A stretch of DNA of 64,000 bases from CAYYYP01 sp964475985. GTDB taxonomy: Bacteria > Bdellovibrionota > UBA1018 > CAYHWW01. Location: contig CAYYYP010000006.1 in assembly GCA_964475985.1 (NCBI GenBank), forward strand, positions 1 to 64,000, given 5' to 3'. Shown piece after piece: positions 25,772 through 34,716 of this stretch. The position numbers and the translations under genes were made by a program. Below the pieces are notes generated by a model that was given only the letters and a program-made list of their open reading frames with translations, searched no databases and was not told where the DNA came from. The first letter of the stretch is position 1. Each line of letters begins with the position of its first letter.

Positions 25772-26533
25772 CTAGTGGGCGGGTGCTGGCGCAATCCCGG
25801 CTGGTGATGCGGGAGTAGCTCCACGGCGAACGGGAGGAATCCAGGGATTTAGGAATGAACCGCAGGGCCGTTCATCTCCCCGTAGGCCGGGTTGCCTGCC
25901 ATACCTTCGGGGTACGTGAATTTGGTCCGCTACTTCTATAGTCAGTCTACGCATAAGGGGCATATTGCCCGCTCCATAATGATACGCGCACCGGCAACCG
26001 AGGAGGGCCGCGTTATGAAGTCCCTCCGCATATCGACCGCTGGCGGTAATTTCTGGGTCGCAAGAAGTTGCGTGATGACGACGAAAACGCCCCAACTCAA
26101 GGCAAAAATTTTCGGTTAAAAAACTGCGCTCAATTTGGCGGTCGCGTAACACTTCGCCCGTAATTTCCGGCTGGTCAGCGGGTGGGTCAACGAAGGCCAA
26201 TGCCTCACCTCGGAAAGTCGCATCGCACCTAGCACTCGTGCCTGAGACCAGTGGAGCTTGCCCAGGAAGGGTACGGAGTTGAAACCTGTGGCGGCGCTCC
26301 CGCGAATGTGGCCTTCGGCCTTCGGCGCGGTTTCGGGAAACCGTTGAGGTAGGCCCGCTGGCGGAGGCAGAGGCAGAGGCCTGATCGCCTTGGGATCCAG
26401 ACCCTATCGGAGGCTTCGGGTTTGAATCTCTAGGGGAAGCTGGATCGGCTAAACTCAGGGTACTGAAAAGACCCGCAAGGGCCCCCACCGCCAAACTACT
26501 GAACCAACGATATTTTGTGAATTTTATCCCCAT
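25772..26533 (-). CDS. Exported Pro/Ser-rich protein of unknown function
   Basis: 253 residues with a clear signal peptide (KYRWFSSLAVGALAGLFSTLSLA-DPASP), a low-complexity ASASASASG linker, a basic Arg/His-rich patch (EGRRPHSRERRHRF) and a C-terminal region with scattered cysteines (SARCDAT, ENFCLEL, TSCDPE, LGCRCAYH, ERPCGS) that could form disulfides in the periplasm. No family recognised. GGGGG six bases upstream and a consensus promoter (26551-26580) support the start. It is the first gene after that promoter; about 90 bp separate it from the clsB-like gene downstream. Confidence 0.65.
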   Translation of the reverse strand: MGIKFTKYRWFSSLAVGALAGLFSTLSLADPASPRDSNPKPPIGSGSQGDQASASASASGPTSTVSRNRAEGRRPHSRERRHRFQLRTLPGQAPLVSGTSARCDATFRGEALAFVDPPADQPEITGEVLRDRQIERSFLTENFCLELGRFRRHHATSCDPEITASGRYAEGLHNAALLGCRCAYHYGAGNMPLMRRLTIEVADQIHVPRRYGRQPGLRGDERPCGSFLNPWIPPVRRGATPASPAGIAPAPAH

Positions 26534-26550
26534 ATTGAACCCCCATATAA

Positions 26551-26580
26551 ATTATAAAGGTTTATAAGGAAATTTGTCGA
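26551..26580 (-). promoter_or_regulatory. Sigma-70 type promoter for the exported protein gene at 26533
   Basis: On the minus strand TCGACA (26575-26580) and perfect TATAAT (26551-26556) are 18 bp apart, followed by a GGGGG ribosome binding site and the ATG at 26533. Confidence 0.6.
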
Positions 26581-26642
26581 GGTGTGTCCTACAATTTAAC
26601 CGGTTTTAAAGGGTTTTCTGATAAAAATCTAAGCTTTAAAGC

Positions 26643-28343
26643 CTATAAACTCGCGTGGTTTTCAACCGCAGGTTTTGGCCCCGATACGCTACCCAAGGCG
26701 TTAGCGCAGGCATCCACGAGGTCCAGTCCTACGCCCCGAGCACGTGCTGCGTTCCTGGCCTGCCAAAGTCGGTTGGCAAGGTCCCGGTCAGTATCCATAA
26801 GGTTTAGCATTTTAGAGAAGTCGTCTTGCGTGAGATCGTCATCGTTTTGCACGCTATTCATATCTTTTTCGCTGAGTACCGTGGTCCACGCTTCGCCCAG
26901 GCTTAAGTCCTGTTCCACCATCTCGCGATCACTTACTGAATACTTTCCACTTCGTCGGTTCGCGATGGCTTGTCCAAAAGATTTGAACAACGCTTTCGCA
27001 TATTGCTTAAACGTTGGTGCTTCTGCGAGCTTAGCGGCCGTGCGGACTTGGCTGACCTCATCGGAAATAAAAACAAACCTACGCGGCGGGGTAGGCGCAA
27101 GTTTACCTAAAACCCAAAGCCCAATTTTTGTTCCTACGCTAATGCTGCCCACGGTGTAGGCGCTGCGTACGGAGTTCGCGCGGAACAACCCATGCATCGT
27201 CGTATCTAAAATCCCCACGAGCCACTGAACGTAGGACCGGCTCTGGTGGTTCATGATCCGCTTTTGTTCCAAGGACCTCGTGCCCACGTCCATTGCGCCG
27301 TCAGAAAAAATTTCAAGGGTGGTCAGCGGAAGTCCTGAAATCACAAAGTCCCAAGAAAATGGTGACGCTACGGGTACACCGTTTGAGACCTGACCTGTGA
27401 CGTGCGCAAGCCACCGCATAACGCCACTCAAGCCCAGGGACCTCACAAAATTGATGGTCGCTGATTTCACCACGCCCGAACGGTTGTAGGCGCGAACGGG
27501 GAGAGAATCCTTAAAAAAAGGAAATTGATGGGACGTGCACCAGTTTGAATACCGTTTGGCATTGTACCCAAACGCTGCCGATACCGTGCCCGAAAGAAAT
27601 CCGATAAGGTAACTGGATGGGTTCACTAACGGATTTTGAAAACCGTATTTTCCGATCAACACTACGCTCGCGACGGTGAATTTCATCATGGCCACGGCCC
27701 TGGCGGCGATCACAGTGTTATAGGGGTGGGTGCGGCCCAATCGATCAAAAAGTCTGCGGGAAAATTTGTTCGTCCAACTTTCTTCAAGGGCCCTGGTTTC
27801 GGCGATTCCGGCATCAATGCTGCGTTCCACTTGCTCTGCAACCTGCCGGGTCTGTGGGGTAGACGTGCCATTTGCATCGGCCGCCGCAGTGATTTGATGC
27901 AACTCTTCGCGTTTTGCTTCCATGGCTGCAACGTCGGCCTGGGTGTCCACGAAGGATTCTTTTAAAATGTATCGCGCATTGGGGTAACGCTGCATTTGCT
28001 CACGAACCCTAGTTAAAAAATCTTCCCGCACATCGGCTCTAGCATTTTTTGGAACCACAATTACGACTTCAATGGCTTCACCGGCGGCAGGCCTAAGCGC
28101 ATCCGATAGATCGTTAATGTTAGCCCGGCCAACATTAACCGTAATATGCCCACCAAAACGGTTTTGAACCGGCGTGTCCACAAACAAGGTAGCGGAAATG
28201 CCCTGTGGATCGCGAGTCGTTGTGCCTGATGGACCGTCGGCCAGGGATGGCAGAGCGGTAACCAAGAACGCGATCGCCAAGGTGATGCTCGATAATATGC
28301 TCTTTTTTGAAATGAAAAAGGATCGCAATGCAAAAAGCGCCAT
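26643..28343 (-). CDS. Membrane-associated exported protein of unknown function
   Basis: 566 residues with a signal peptide (SILSSITLAIAFLVTALPSLA-DGPS). The N-terminal 170 residues form a mixed alpha/beta region (EAIEVVIVVPKNARADVREDF) with a charged helix, then come several hydrophobic stretches (VAMMKFTVASVVLIGKYGF, SSYLIGFLSGTVSAAFGY, SYVQWLVGILDTTMHGLF, YTVGSISVGTKIGLWVLGKL) that look like membrane helices, and a charged helical C-terminus. No family recognised. Located downstream of purA on the same strand across a 98-bp gap. Likely an inner-membrane protein with a periplasmic N-domain. Confidence 0.7.
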   Translation of the reverse strand: MALFALRSFFISKKSILSSITLAIAFLVTALPSLADGPSGTTTRDPQGISATLFVDTPVQNRFGGHITVNVGRANINDLSDALRPAAGEAIEVVIVVPKNARADVREDFLTRVREQMQRYPNARYILKESFVDTQADVAAMEAKREELHQITAAADANGTSTPQTRQVAEQVERSIDAGIAETRALEESWTNKFSRRLFDRLGRTHPYNTVIAARAVAMMKFTVASVVLIGKYGFQNPLVNPSSYLIGFLSGTVSAAFGYNAKRYSNWCTSHQFPFFKDSLPVRAYNRSGVVKSATINFVRSLGLSGVMRWLAHVTGQVSNGVPVASPFSWDFVISGLPLTTLEIFSDGAMDVGTRSLEQKRIMNHQSRSYVQWLVGILDTTMHGLFRANSVRSAYTVGSISVGTKIGLWVLGKLAPTPPRRFVFISDEVSQVRTAAKLAEAPTFKQYAKALFKSFGQAIANRRSGKYSVSDREMVEQDLSLGEAWTTVLSEKDMNSVQNDDDLTQDDFSKMLNLMDTDRDLANRLWQARNAARARGVGLDLVDACANALGSVSGPKPAVENHASL

Positions 28344-28441
28344 GGCTGGGATGTCTATAACTTCATGCGCTCTGAGTCAATTTAGACTGAAAATTTTACA
28401 GCCCATCTTACTTCATGCGTAAATAAAAAGGGTTTAGAGTA

Positions 28442-29770
28442 CTAAACAAAAAGCCTTTGTAGCGTTTCTTCCCGTCCGGGCCCTAGCGAAAGGGTTACCA
28501 CCGGGATGCCAAGCCTAGTCTCAATGTACTCAACATAGGCGATGAATTCCTTAGGCAGCTCCGAAAGGCCCTTTGCGTGGGGGTTCAAGGGGCCCCAACC
28601 CGGGAGCTCTTCGTAAACCGGTTTTACGCTTTCAAGCGTTCGAATATTGCTAGGCACGTTGTGAATGCGTTTGCCGTTCACTTCGTAGGCCACACAAACC
28701 TTGATGGGCCCAAGCCCCGCAAGGACGTCGGATTTCATAAGCGCAATACCCGTAAGTCCATTGGTCTCAACGGCGTAACGCAAAGATACTAAGTCAAGCC
28801 AACCGGTTCGCCTTGGCCTTCCGGTGGTGGCACCAAACTCCTGCCCCTGGGCGCGAATCTTTTCGCCCATGGCATCGTTTAATTCCGTAGGAAAAGGGCC
28901 CGTGCCTACTCTTGTGGTGTAGGCTTTTGTAATTCCAATGACGTGATCCAAACTTTTTGGTCCTACGCCGCAGCCGGTGAAAATGCCGCCGGTAATGGTG
29001 TTTGATGAAGTGACGTAAGGATAGGTGCCATGCTCCACATCAAGCAATGTTCCTTGGGCACCTTCAAATAAAATTGTTTTACCTTCGGCTAGGGCTTGTT
29101 GAACCAGTACCCTAGTATCCTGAATCATCGGCGCTAAACGTTCGCCCATTTTTTTTGCCCAGGGCAAAAGGCTTTCGGTGGTGATGGTGCTTTCCTTATA
29201 GAGGTGTTGCAACACTACGTTTTTTTCGTGAAGCGCCCGCTCAATTTTTTCTTCGAGCAAAATGGGATCCAGCAGATCGCCTACCAAAATCCCTCGACGT
29301 GCTACCTTGTCCTCATAACAGGGGCCGATGCCGCGCACCGTGGTGCCGATCTTGCCTTTGCCACCGACCTCTTCGCGCAAGCGGTCTAAAATCTTATGGT
29401 AAGGCATGATGACTTGGGCTCGTTCGCTGATGATGACTTTCGTGCCGCGTTCAGCCGTAAGCAGTCCCTTAGCTTTGAGTTCATCGATTTCGCCTAAAAA
29501 AACTTCGGGATCAAGCACGACGCCACTAGCGATCACGCAAGTTTTCCCGGCATGGAGAACGCCCGAGGGAATCAGATGAAGCACAGTTTTTTTGCCATCA
29601 ACCACTAAAGTGTGACCGGCATTATTGCCGCCTTGATATCGCACAATGAGGTCGGCGCCCTCGCCATAAATATCTACGATTTTGCCTTTTCCTTCATCGC
29701 CCCATTGAGCGCCAAGTACTGCGATATTGCGACGGGTTTTAAAAGACCGATTCATGATCAAATTACTCAT
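28442..29770 (-). CDS. purA: Adenylosuccinate synthetase
   Basis: Joins IMP and aspartate using GTP to form adenylosuccinate, the first committed step to AMP. The 442-residue protein has the phosphate-binding GAQWGDEGKGKIVD near the N-terminus, QGGNNAGHT, the switch region GTTVRGIGPCYEDK, LFEGAQGTLLDVEHGTYPYVTSS and the C-terminal TGRPRRTGWLD and KSDVLAGL regions. Two starts are possible, ATG at 29770 or 29755; neither has a strong ribosome binding site, and the first lies three bases after the aminotransferase stop. Likely co-transcribed with the aminotransferase. Confidence 0.95.
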   Translation of the reverse strand: MSNLIMNRSFKTRRNIAVLGAQWGDEGKGKIVDIYGEGADLIVRYQGGNNAGHTLVVDGKKTVLHLIPSGVLHAGKTCVIASGVVLDPEVFLGEIDELKAKGLLTAERGTKVIISERAQVIMPYHKILDRLREEVGGKGKIGTTVRGIGPCYEDKVARRGILVGDLLDPILLEEKIERALHEKNVVLQHLYKESTITTESLLPWAKKMGERLAPMIQDTRVLVQQALAEGKTILFEGAQGTLLDVEHGTYPYVTSSNTITGGIFTGCGVGPKSLDHVIGITKAYTTRVGTGPFPTELNDAMGEKIRAQGQEFGATTGRPRRTGWLDLVSLRYAVETNGLTGIALMKSDVLAGLGPIKVCVAYEVNGKRIHNVPSNIRTLESVKPVYEELPGWGPLNPHAKGLSELPKEFIAYVEYIETRLGIPVVTLSLGPGREETLQRLFV

Positions 29771-29773
29771 GGC

Positions 29774-30958
29774 TTAATTGAACTCCAATTTTCCGGCGCT
29801 TTTGAGCACCTTAAGAACTGCGGCGACGCCCTGGCCATCCGGGAAATTTAAATATTTCCCAAGGGTCAGCTCAAGGGCTGCGATGCCGGTTACGACATCA
29901 AAACCATCGACATAACCCAGATGGCTGAGACGAAAAATTTTTCCTTCCAGGGAATCTTGGCCCCCGGCGATGGTAATACCTAACTCATCGCGCATCTGTT
30001 TAGGGATGAGTTTTCCATCGGGAACTTCTTTGGGAACTTTTACGGCCGTTACGGCCTGCGAAGGGCATTTCGGAGCCAGCAATTCTAGGTTAAGGGCAAC
30101 GACGGCGGCCCGGGTGGCTTCGGCACAAAGTGCGTGCCTTTGAATGACGGCATTCAGGCCTTCTTCAAAAATCATGGAAAGTGATTCCTTAAGGCCTAAA
30201 ACTAAGGACACGGGTGCCGTCCACGCGGTTTGGCCTTGGACTTGGGCTTTCTTTTCTCGGCGCAGATCAAAATAAAACCTTCTTTGGTCAGATTTACTGC
30301 AGGCTTCCCACGCCCGCTCCGAGAGTGAAATTAAAGCTAAGCCTGGCGGTAACATGAGCGCCTTTTGTGAACCAGTGATGAGCACATCAATGCCCCACTG
30401 ATCCATAGGCAAATTCACTACGCCTAATGCCGTGATGGCATCAACAACGATGAGTGCATTTTCACCTAAAATTTTTCGTACAGCCTTCGCAAATTTTTCC
30501 GTATCGTGTTGAACACCGGTGGAAGTTTCTGAGGCCTGAAACAAAAATCCTTTAGCCTTAGGATGGGATTTTAAAAACCCTTCCACTTCGGCAAGGCTTG
30601 GAGTTTGCCCCGGACTGCATTTGAGTTCTTGGGGCTTAAGGCCAAAGGCTTCTGCAAGTTTTGTCCAGCGCTCGCCAAACTTCCCCGCGTTTAAAACGAT
30701 AACTTCATCCCCCGGTGCAAAACAGTTTGAAACTGCCGCTTCCATGGCTGCCGTTCCGCTGCCGGCCAATAACAATACTTCTTGGGAGGTTTGGAAAAGT
30801 TTTTGAAGGTCCGAACGCATTGCCGCAAAGACATCTTTGAAAATGGCCGTACGGTGATGAATCATAGGTTGAGCCATGGCTAAACGAACGCGATCAGGAA
30901 CGTCCGTAGGCCCCGGGGTGAGGAGTCGCTTTTTGAAAACGAAGGAAGCGGTGCGCAT
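29774..30958 (-). CDS. Class V PLP aminotransferase (serine/alanine-glyoxylate type)
   Basis: 394 residues with the alanine-glyoxylate/serine-pyruvate aminotransferase pattern: LLTPGPTDVPDRV and HHRTAIFKDVF at the N-terminus, LLLAGSGTAAMEAAVSN for phosphate binding, VVDAITALGVVNLPMDQWGID, and the Schiff-base lysine in TGSQKALMLPPGL. This group often stands in for the last transamination steps of serine or glycine synthesis. Exact substrate pair not decidable from sequence. Placed between a small basic protein and purA, all on the minus strand with short gaps (17 and 3 bp), so probably one operon. Confidence 0.88.
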   Translation of the reverse strand: MRTASFVFKKRLLTPGPTDVPDRVRLAMAQPMIHHRTAIFKDVFAAMRSDLQKLFQTSQEVLLLAGSGTAAMEAAVSNCFAPGDEVIVLNAGKFGERWTKLAEAFGLKPQELKCSPGQTPSLAEVEGFLKSHPKAKGFLFQASETSTGVQHDTEKFAKAVRKILGENALIVVDAITALGVVNLPMDQWGIDVLITGSQKALMLPPGLALISLSERAWEACSKSDQRRFYFDLRREKKAQVQGQTAWTAPVSLVLGLKESLSMIFEEGLNAVIQRHALCAEATRAAVVALNLELLAPKCPSQAVTAVKVPKEVPDGKLIPKQMRDELGITIAGGQDSLEGKIFRLSHLGYVDGFDVVTGIAALELTLGKYLNFPDGQGVAAVLKVLKSAGKLEFN

Positions 30959-30974
30959 GAATGGTCTGTAAACT

Positions 30975-31328
30975 CTAGGCGTGCTGAGCGGCTTTTTTAG
31001 CCGCTTTTTTCTGAATCACGTCTTCCAGAATTACGAGAGCTTCTTCGCGGAGATCATTTTCATAAATGAAGCGGAAAAAATTTTCGATGTCCGGATGGCT
31101 TCGGAAATTTTTAGGAAGGCCGCCCGTAGCGCCAGTGGTTGCGGTCTGCGCGTTCTGCTGACTGAGTCCGGTAATGTTGCTAGCGTTAAGGGTCGCTTCC
31201 TGTTTAGGGATTTTTTTTACCTGAGCCTTAGGTGAACTTTCTTTTTCGCCCTTATGGGATTTGCCATGGGATTTTTCATGACCGTGCCTTGAATGCTTGT
31301 TCACTTTGCTTTTGTTCTTATGGGGCAT
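30975..31328 (-). CDS. Small basic protein of unknown function
   Basis: 117 residues. The first 40 are Lys/His/Ser-rich (NKHSRHGHEKSHGKSHKGEK), then a Ser/Thr/Gln linker and a compact C-terminal helix pair (SHPDIENFFRFIYENDLREEALVILEDVIQKK) ending in KKAAKKAAQHA. It might bind nucleic acid or metal, but there is no recognised family. It lies between a sigma-54 activator (20 bp upstream) and the aminotransferase (16 bp downstream) on the same strand, which supports a real gene in an operon. Confidence 0.7.
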   Translation of the reverse strand: MPHKNKSKVNKHSRHGHEKSHGKSHKGEKESSPKAQVKKIPKQEATLNASNITGLSQQNAQTATTGATGGLPKNFRSHPDIENFFRFIYENDLREEALVILEDVIQKKAAKKAAQHA

Positions 31329-31348
31329 TACCTAGGGCTCTCCTTAGT

Positions 31349-33076
31349 TCAAATATGATGTTGGTTGTCGCTGTCTTTCAACTCTTTAATGAGTCCATAG
31401 CGATGAAGCTTGTTGTAGAGTGTTTTGATGGTGATGCCAAGGGATGCGGCAGCCCTGGTCTTATTATTATTGTAAAAAGCCAGGGTTCTCAGGATGTGTT
31501 GCTTCTCTAGATCATCTAAAGAGAGGTCAACCCCCATTTCACCAAGATTATTTTGATGATGGGCTCCGGTACGGGGAACCCTAATGTTCAAAGGGATGTC
31601 TTCGACCCTAAGTTCGTAATTTTCAACCAGGATTTTCATGCGCTCAATGGTGTTTTCGAGTTCCCGAATATTGCCTGGCCATTCATAATTTTCAAGAATT
31701 TCATAAACCCGTGGGTCTATTTTACGGATCATTTGCCCGGTGCCGTGCTGATCCTGTTTTAGGAAAAAATCAATGAGGGGCCTGATCTCTTCCCGCCGTT
31801 TGCGCAGAGGGGGCAAACGAAGGGTGATGGTATTGAGGCGGTAATATAAATCTTCCCGGAACCGTCCGGCCTGAACTTCATTTTCTAGGTCACGGTTAGT
31901 CGCACTTACGACCCTGACGTCCACGTGCAGCGGTTTTTTTCCGCCTACCCGGTAAATCTCACCTTCTTGGAGAAACCTTAAGAGTTTGGATTGAACCTGG
32001 GCTGACATTTCACCAATTTCATCCAGAAAAAGTGTGCCGCCATTAGCCATTTCGCAGAGGCCTAATTTAAGTGCATGGGCACCGGTGAAGGCGCCTTTTT
32101 CGTGACCAAAAAGTTCAGATTCCAAAAGATTATCCTGCAGAGCGCCACAGTTAATGGTGACGTAGGGTTTGTTCCGCCGTTCGCTCTTATAATGCAGTCT
32201 TCTTGCCACGAGCTCTTTGCCGGTGCCAGACTCCCCTTGGATTAGGACGGTGGCGGTGGTGGGCGCGATCTTATCGACCATGCCTAATACGCTCGCCATG
32301 GCGGGGCTCGCTACGACGATGGTGCTTTCATCATTCACGTCTTTGCTGACCATGGAGTCCACCATGGTTTTAAGTTCCGTGTTTTCTTTTTGCAGCAAAC
32401 GCTGTTGTTCAAGAATCTGATCGTTAGCGCGTTTGAGTTCAAGCGTGCGTTCATCAACTAAGCGTTGAAGATTTTCGCTGAGGGACTTTCCTTCTTGGTA
32501 AAGTTTCGCGTTCACCAGCGCTGCGGCGAGTTGACGAGCGAGGCTCTCAAAAAAAAGTTTGTCATCTTCGTTAAAGGCGCTTTTTTCATTCGCTTCCACG
32601 GAGAAAACGGCATTCACCGTATTGTCTACGAGCACGGGAATGCTCAACTGGGATTTGGTATCCACCGGTAGGCTTAGTTTAGTGAAATGAGAATCAATGG
32701 TGACGTCGTTACAAATATACGGCTTTTTCGTAGTGACGACCGTGCCCACGATGCCAGCCTCTTTGGCGATGGAAAAACCTACGTATAGATAATTATTGTA
32801 GGCGCCCGACTGGGCTTCGATGCGAGCGCTACCGTCGGGCTGAATGGACCAGATGGAGAAGGAATAATAATGAAATCGGTTTTGAACCAGCTCTACGATT
32901 TCCTGATAGATATTTTCCGAAGTGATGAGGCTTTGGAACTTTAAACTTAATTCATTGATAAGCTGGAGCCTGGATGCCGCCCAAGCTTCGCCGCGAGAGA
33001 ATGAAGCGGCGCCCGCAAATTCCTGAAAGGGAATTTTAGACTCCGGATCTTTGGTGTGGGAAGGTGGGTTTTTCAC
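31349..33076 (-). CDS. Sigma-54-dependent activator with GAF sensor domain
   Basis: 575 residues: an N-terminal GAF domain (about 30-190, with YSFSIWSIQPDGSARIE and KSQLSIPVLVDNTVNAVFSV), a coiled-coil linker, the AAA+ domain (about 235-475) with Walker A GESGTGKELV, the sigma-54-contacting GAFTGA loop and Walker B DEIGEM, and a C-terminal Fis-type helix-turn-helix (NNNKTRAAASLGITIKTLY). There is no receiver domain, so it senses a ligand or partner directly through GAF. Start is a GTG at 33076 behind a consensus sigma-70 promoter. It heads the cluster leading to the aminotransferase and purA. Target promoters unknown; I saw no clear sigma-54 site in the window. Confidence 0.92.
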   Translation of the reverse strand: MKNPPSHTKDPESKIPFQEFAGAASFSRGEAWAASRLQLINELSLKFQSLITSENIYQEIVELVQNRFHYYSFSIWSIQPDGSARIEAQSGAYNNYLYVGFSIAKEAGIVGTVVTTKKPYICNDVTIDSHFTKLSLPVDTKSQLSIPVLVDNTVNAVFSVEANEKSAFNEDDKLFFESLARQLAAALVNAKLYQEGKSLSENLQRLVDERTLELKRANDQILEQQRLLQKENTELKTMVDSMVSKDVNDESTIVVASPAMASVLGMVDKIAPTTATVLIQGESGTGKELVARRLHYKSERRNKPYVTINCGALQDNLLESELFGHEKGAFTGAHALKLGLCEMANGGTLFLDEIGEMSAQVQSKLLRFLQEGEIYRVGGKKPLHVDVRVVSATNRDLENEVQAGRFREDLYYRLNTITLRLPPLRKRREEIRPLIDFFLKQDQHGTGQMIRKIDPRVYEILENYEWPGNIRELENTIERMKILVENYELRVEDIPLNIRVPRTGAHHQNNLGEMGVDLSLDDLEKQHILRTLAFYNNNKTRAAASLGITIKTLYNKLHRYGLIKELKDSDNQHHI

Positions 33077-33117
33077 AGTTTATCTTTTAAAAAGGTTAGG
33101 GAACAAAACGCGGTCCT

Positions 33118-33145
33118 ATTATATAAAAATTACATAGCGCGTCAA
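33118..33145 (-). promoter_or_regulatory. Sigma-70 promoter of the GAF/sigma-54 activator gene
   Basis: On the minus strand TTGACG (33140-33145) and perfect TATAAT (33118-33123) with a 16-bp spacer, 42 bp before the GTG start at 33076. Confidence 0.65.
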
Positions 33146-33162
33146 TAGTTGATTTTTTTGAT

Positions 33163-33178
33163 CTTGAAATATCTCAAG
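33163..33178. promoter_or_regulatory. Palindrome upstream of the activator promoter
   Basis: CTTGAAATATCTCAAG is symmetric except for one base pair. It lies 18 bp upstream of the -35 box of the activator promoter, a place suited to a regulator binding site. The regulator is unknown. Confidence 0.35.
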
Positions 33179-33455
33179 TCTTTTAATTTACTGGAGAATA
33201 TCAAGACGTTAGGGCCGGAGGGACTGTAGTAAGTACAGGCGGGACTGGCGCAAGGGGCGCTGCTGGGCGGGGCCGGGATAGGGTAGTGAGGTAAGCCTAA
33301 GTAGGGTCGGGACTCAGGTCTTAAAATGAATTTAGTTTATATATCTTTAAGGTCTGCCTACGTAAAATTGCGTGATGTTTGAGGGGTAGCATCCGCTTGA
33401 TGCTGAAATGCTCCTAATAGTTTCTAAGGCGGCGTAGCGCGCACGCGTCAGTGGT

Positions 33456-34610
33456 TTATAGTTTAGCAAAACTTTCGAGAAAGTTTCGCCAGTTTCGACA
33501 AAAGACTCCGTCGTGTTCAAATTCGTGTGAATCGCGGCTGAGGTAAAATAATTTGAGGTTTGGCATTTTAAATGCGTCGGCTAGACGGGCTAATTTTCTA
33601 ACTTCTAATTCGTCGACTTTTTTAGCGGATTTGATTTCGATGAGAATAGTTTGTTTCGCCTTACTCAGAATGAGGTCAATCTCCGCTCCGTTTTTTGTCG
33701 CAAAGTAGGATACGCGAAAATCTTTTTCAAAATAGGAGTTCAGTTTAAAAATCTCCTGAATCACCCAGGCTTCAAAGAGCTCCCCAAATTGAGATGTGCC
33801 TTCAATGGGCAAAGAATCAAAGGAACCCTCCAATGCCTTTTTCACTCCGTTATCAAAAATGTAAAATTTTGAGGCTCCAATCTGGCTTTTCCTTACGGAG
33901 CGATGAAAGTGGGGAAGAAAAAATCCGGTGAAAGTATCTTCCAATATTTGGAAGTAATTCTGTACCGTAGGCACCTGGGCTCCGACGTCGCGGCCGATGG
34001 AGGAAAAATTTATGATTTTTCCCGAAGACTGAGCCGCTACCGCGAGGAACTCACGGAACGGTTCGAGGTTTCGGACGGCTTGCTCCATCTGAATTTCTTC
34101 GCGAATGTAAGCAAGGCAGTATGACCTTAAATAAGCGCGTTTTTCATGCGCATCCTTTAAGCTCAGTAACTTCGGCAATGAACCCCATTGAAGGGTGTGT
34201 TCAAGTTCAAACTCTTCCTTCAGTTCAAGGCAACTCAAGGGAAAAAGCGTATTTAAAAAAGCGCGCCCGGCCAAGAGGTTTGCTCCGCCTCGTCGAAGTT
34301 TCCGGCTACTACTTCCGGTGAGGGCGAACTTTTGGCCTTGGTTTTCAATCAGGCGATGCACTGAATTCAGGAGCTTGGGGATCCTTTGCACTTCATCGAT
34401 GACGATCCACTCATGCTTTTGTTGGATGCAGAAGTGCTCTAAATACTTTGGCTTCGTAAGCAAGAGGTCAAAGGTTTCAGGATCCAATAAATCAAAGGTA
34501 TGATTATTGTTTCGGAGATAATCCTGGATGAAGGTAGATTTGCCGGTTCCGCGGGCCCCAAAGATGAAAAAACTGTTTGATTTTAATGGCTTAATTAGTC
34601 TGTTTAGCAT
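33456..34610 (-). CDS. AAA_14/DUF4143 family ATPase
   Basis: 384 residues: AAA_14-type ATPase domain (residues 1-180) with Walker A FGARGTGKSTFI, Walker B EWIVIDEVQRIP and sensor-like ALTGSSSRKLRRGGANLLAGR, then DUF4143 (about 200-350) with a PD-(D/E)xK-like nuclease fold suggested by NGAEIDLILSKAKQTILIEIKS (D, E and K spaced like EIDxn-ExK). Such proteins are widespread and poorly understood; some are thought to act as stress or defence ATPases. It stands alone. A perfect palindrome just upstream and a copy of ATACTATA overlapping the start codon suggest autoregulation. Confidence 0.88.
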   Translation of the reverse strand: MLNRLIKPLKSNSFFIFGARGTGKSTFIQDYLRNNNHTFDLLDPETFDLLLTKPKYLEHFCIQQKHEWIVIDEVQRIPKLLNSVHRLIENQGQKFALTGSSSRKLRRGGANLLAGRAFLNTLFPLSCLELKEEFELEHTLQWGSLPKLLSLKDAHEKRAYLRSYCLAYIREEIQMEQAVRNLEPFREFLAVAAQSSGKIINFSSIGRDVGAQVPTVQNYFQILEDTFTGFFLPHFHRSVRKSQIGASKFYIFDNGVKKALEGSFDSLPIEGTSQFGELFEAWVIQEIFKLNSYFEKDFRVSYFATKNGAEIDLILSKAKQTILIEIKSAKKVDELEVRKLARLADAFKMPNLKLFYLSRDSHEFEHDGVFCRNWRNFLESFAKL

Positions 34611-34647
34611 ACTATAAAATTGTCTGCCTTTTATATAGTATACTATA
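34609..34647 (-). promoter_or_regulatory. Palindromic operator candidate at the DUF4143 ATPase gene
   Basis: TATAGTATACTATA at 34634-34647 is a perfect 14-bp palindrome, and ATACTATA recurs at 34609-34616 across the ATG start codon. The spacing (centres about 28 bp apart) would let one regulator cover promoter and start. It could also include the -10 element. Confidence 0.45.
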
Positions 34648-34716
34648 AGCTAGCCTCAGCGCGCAAACCATCCCTTAATTTGAAGTGTTTCGAAAAGCCT
34701 GTGCTAAAATTTTCCT

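Larger units (their letters stand above)
33077..33455. other. Intergenic 380 bp: promoter, palindrome and G-rich tract
   Basis: The left part holds the sigma-70 promoter of the activator and a 16-bp palindrome. From about 33205 to 33320 the plus strand is strongly G-rich, with loose copies of AAGTAGGGTCGGGAC that resemble the repeat units at 7.8-8.1 kb. A hairpin AGCATC-CGCTT-GATGCT lies at 33388-33404 without a T tract. No coding frame is convincing. Confidence 0.45.

Noticed and set aside
26584..27159. Plus-strand frame of 191 residues
   Set aside because: Antisense to the exported membrane protein gene at 26643-28343, which has a signal peptide and coherent membrane segments.
30984..31012. 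Perfect hairpin AGCGGC/GCCGCT followed by T6 on the plus strand
   Set aside because: It arises from the repeated KKAA codons at the end of the small basic protein gene on the minus strand; no plus-strand gene needs a terminator here.
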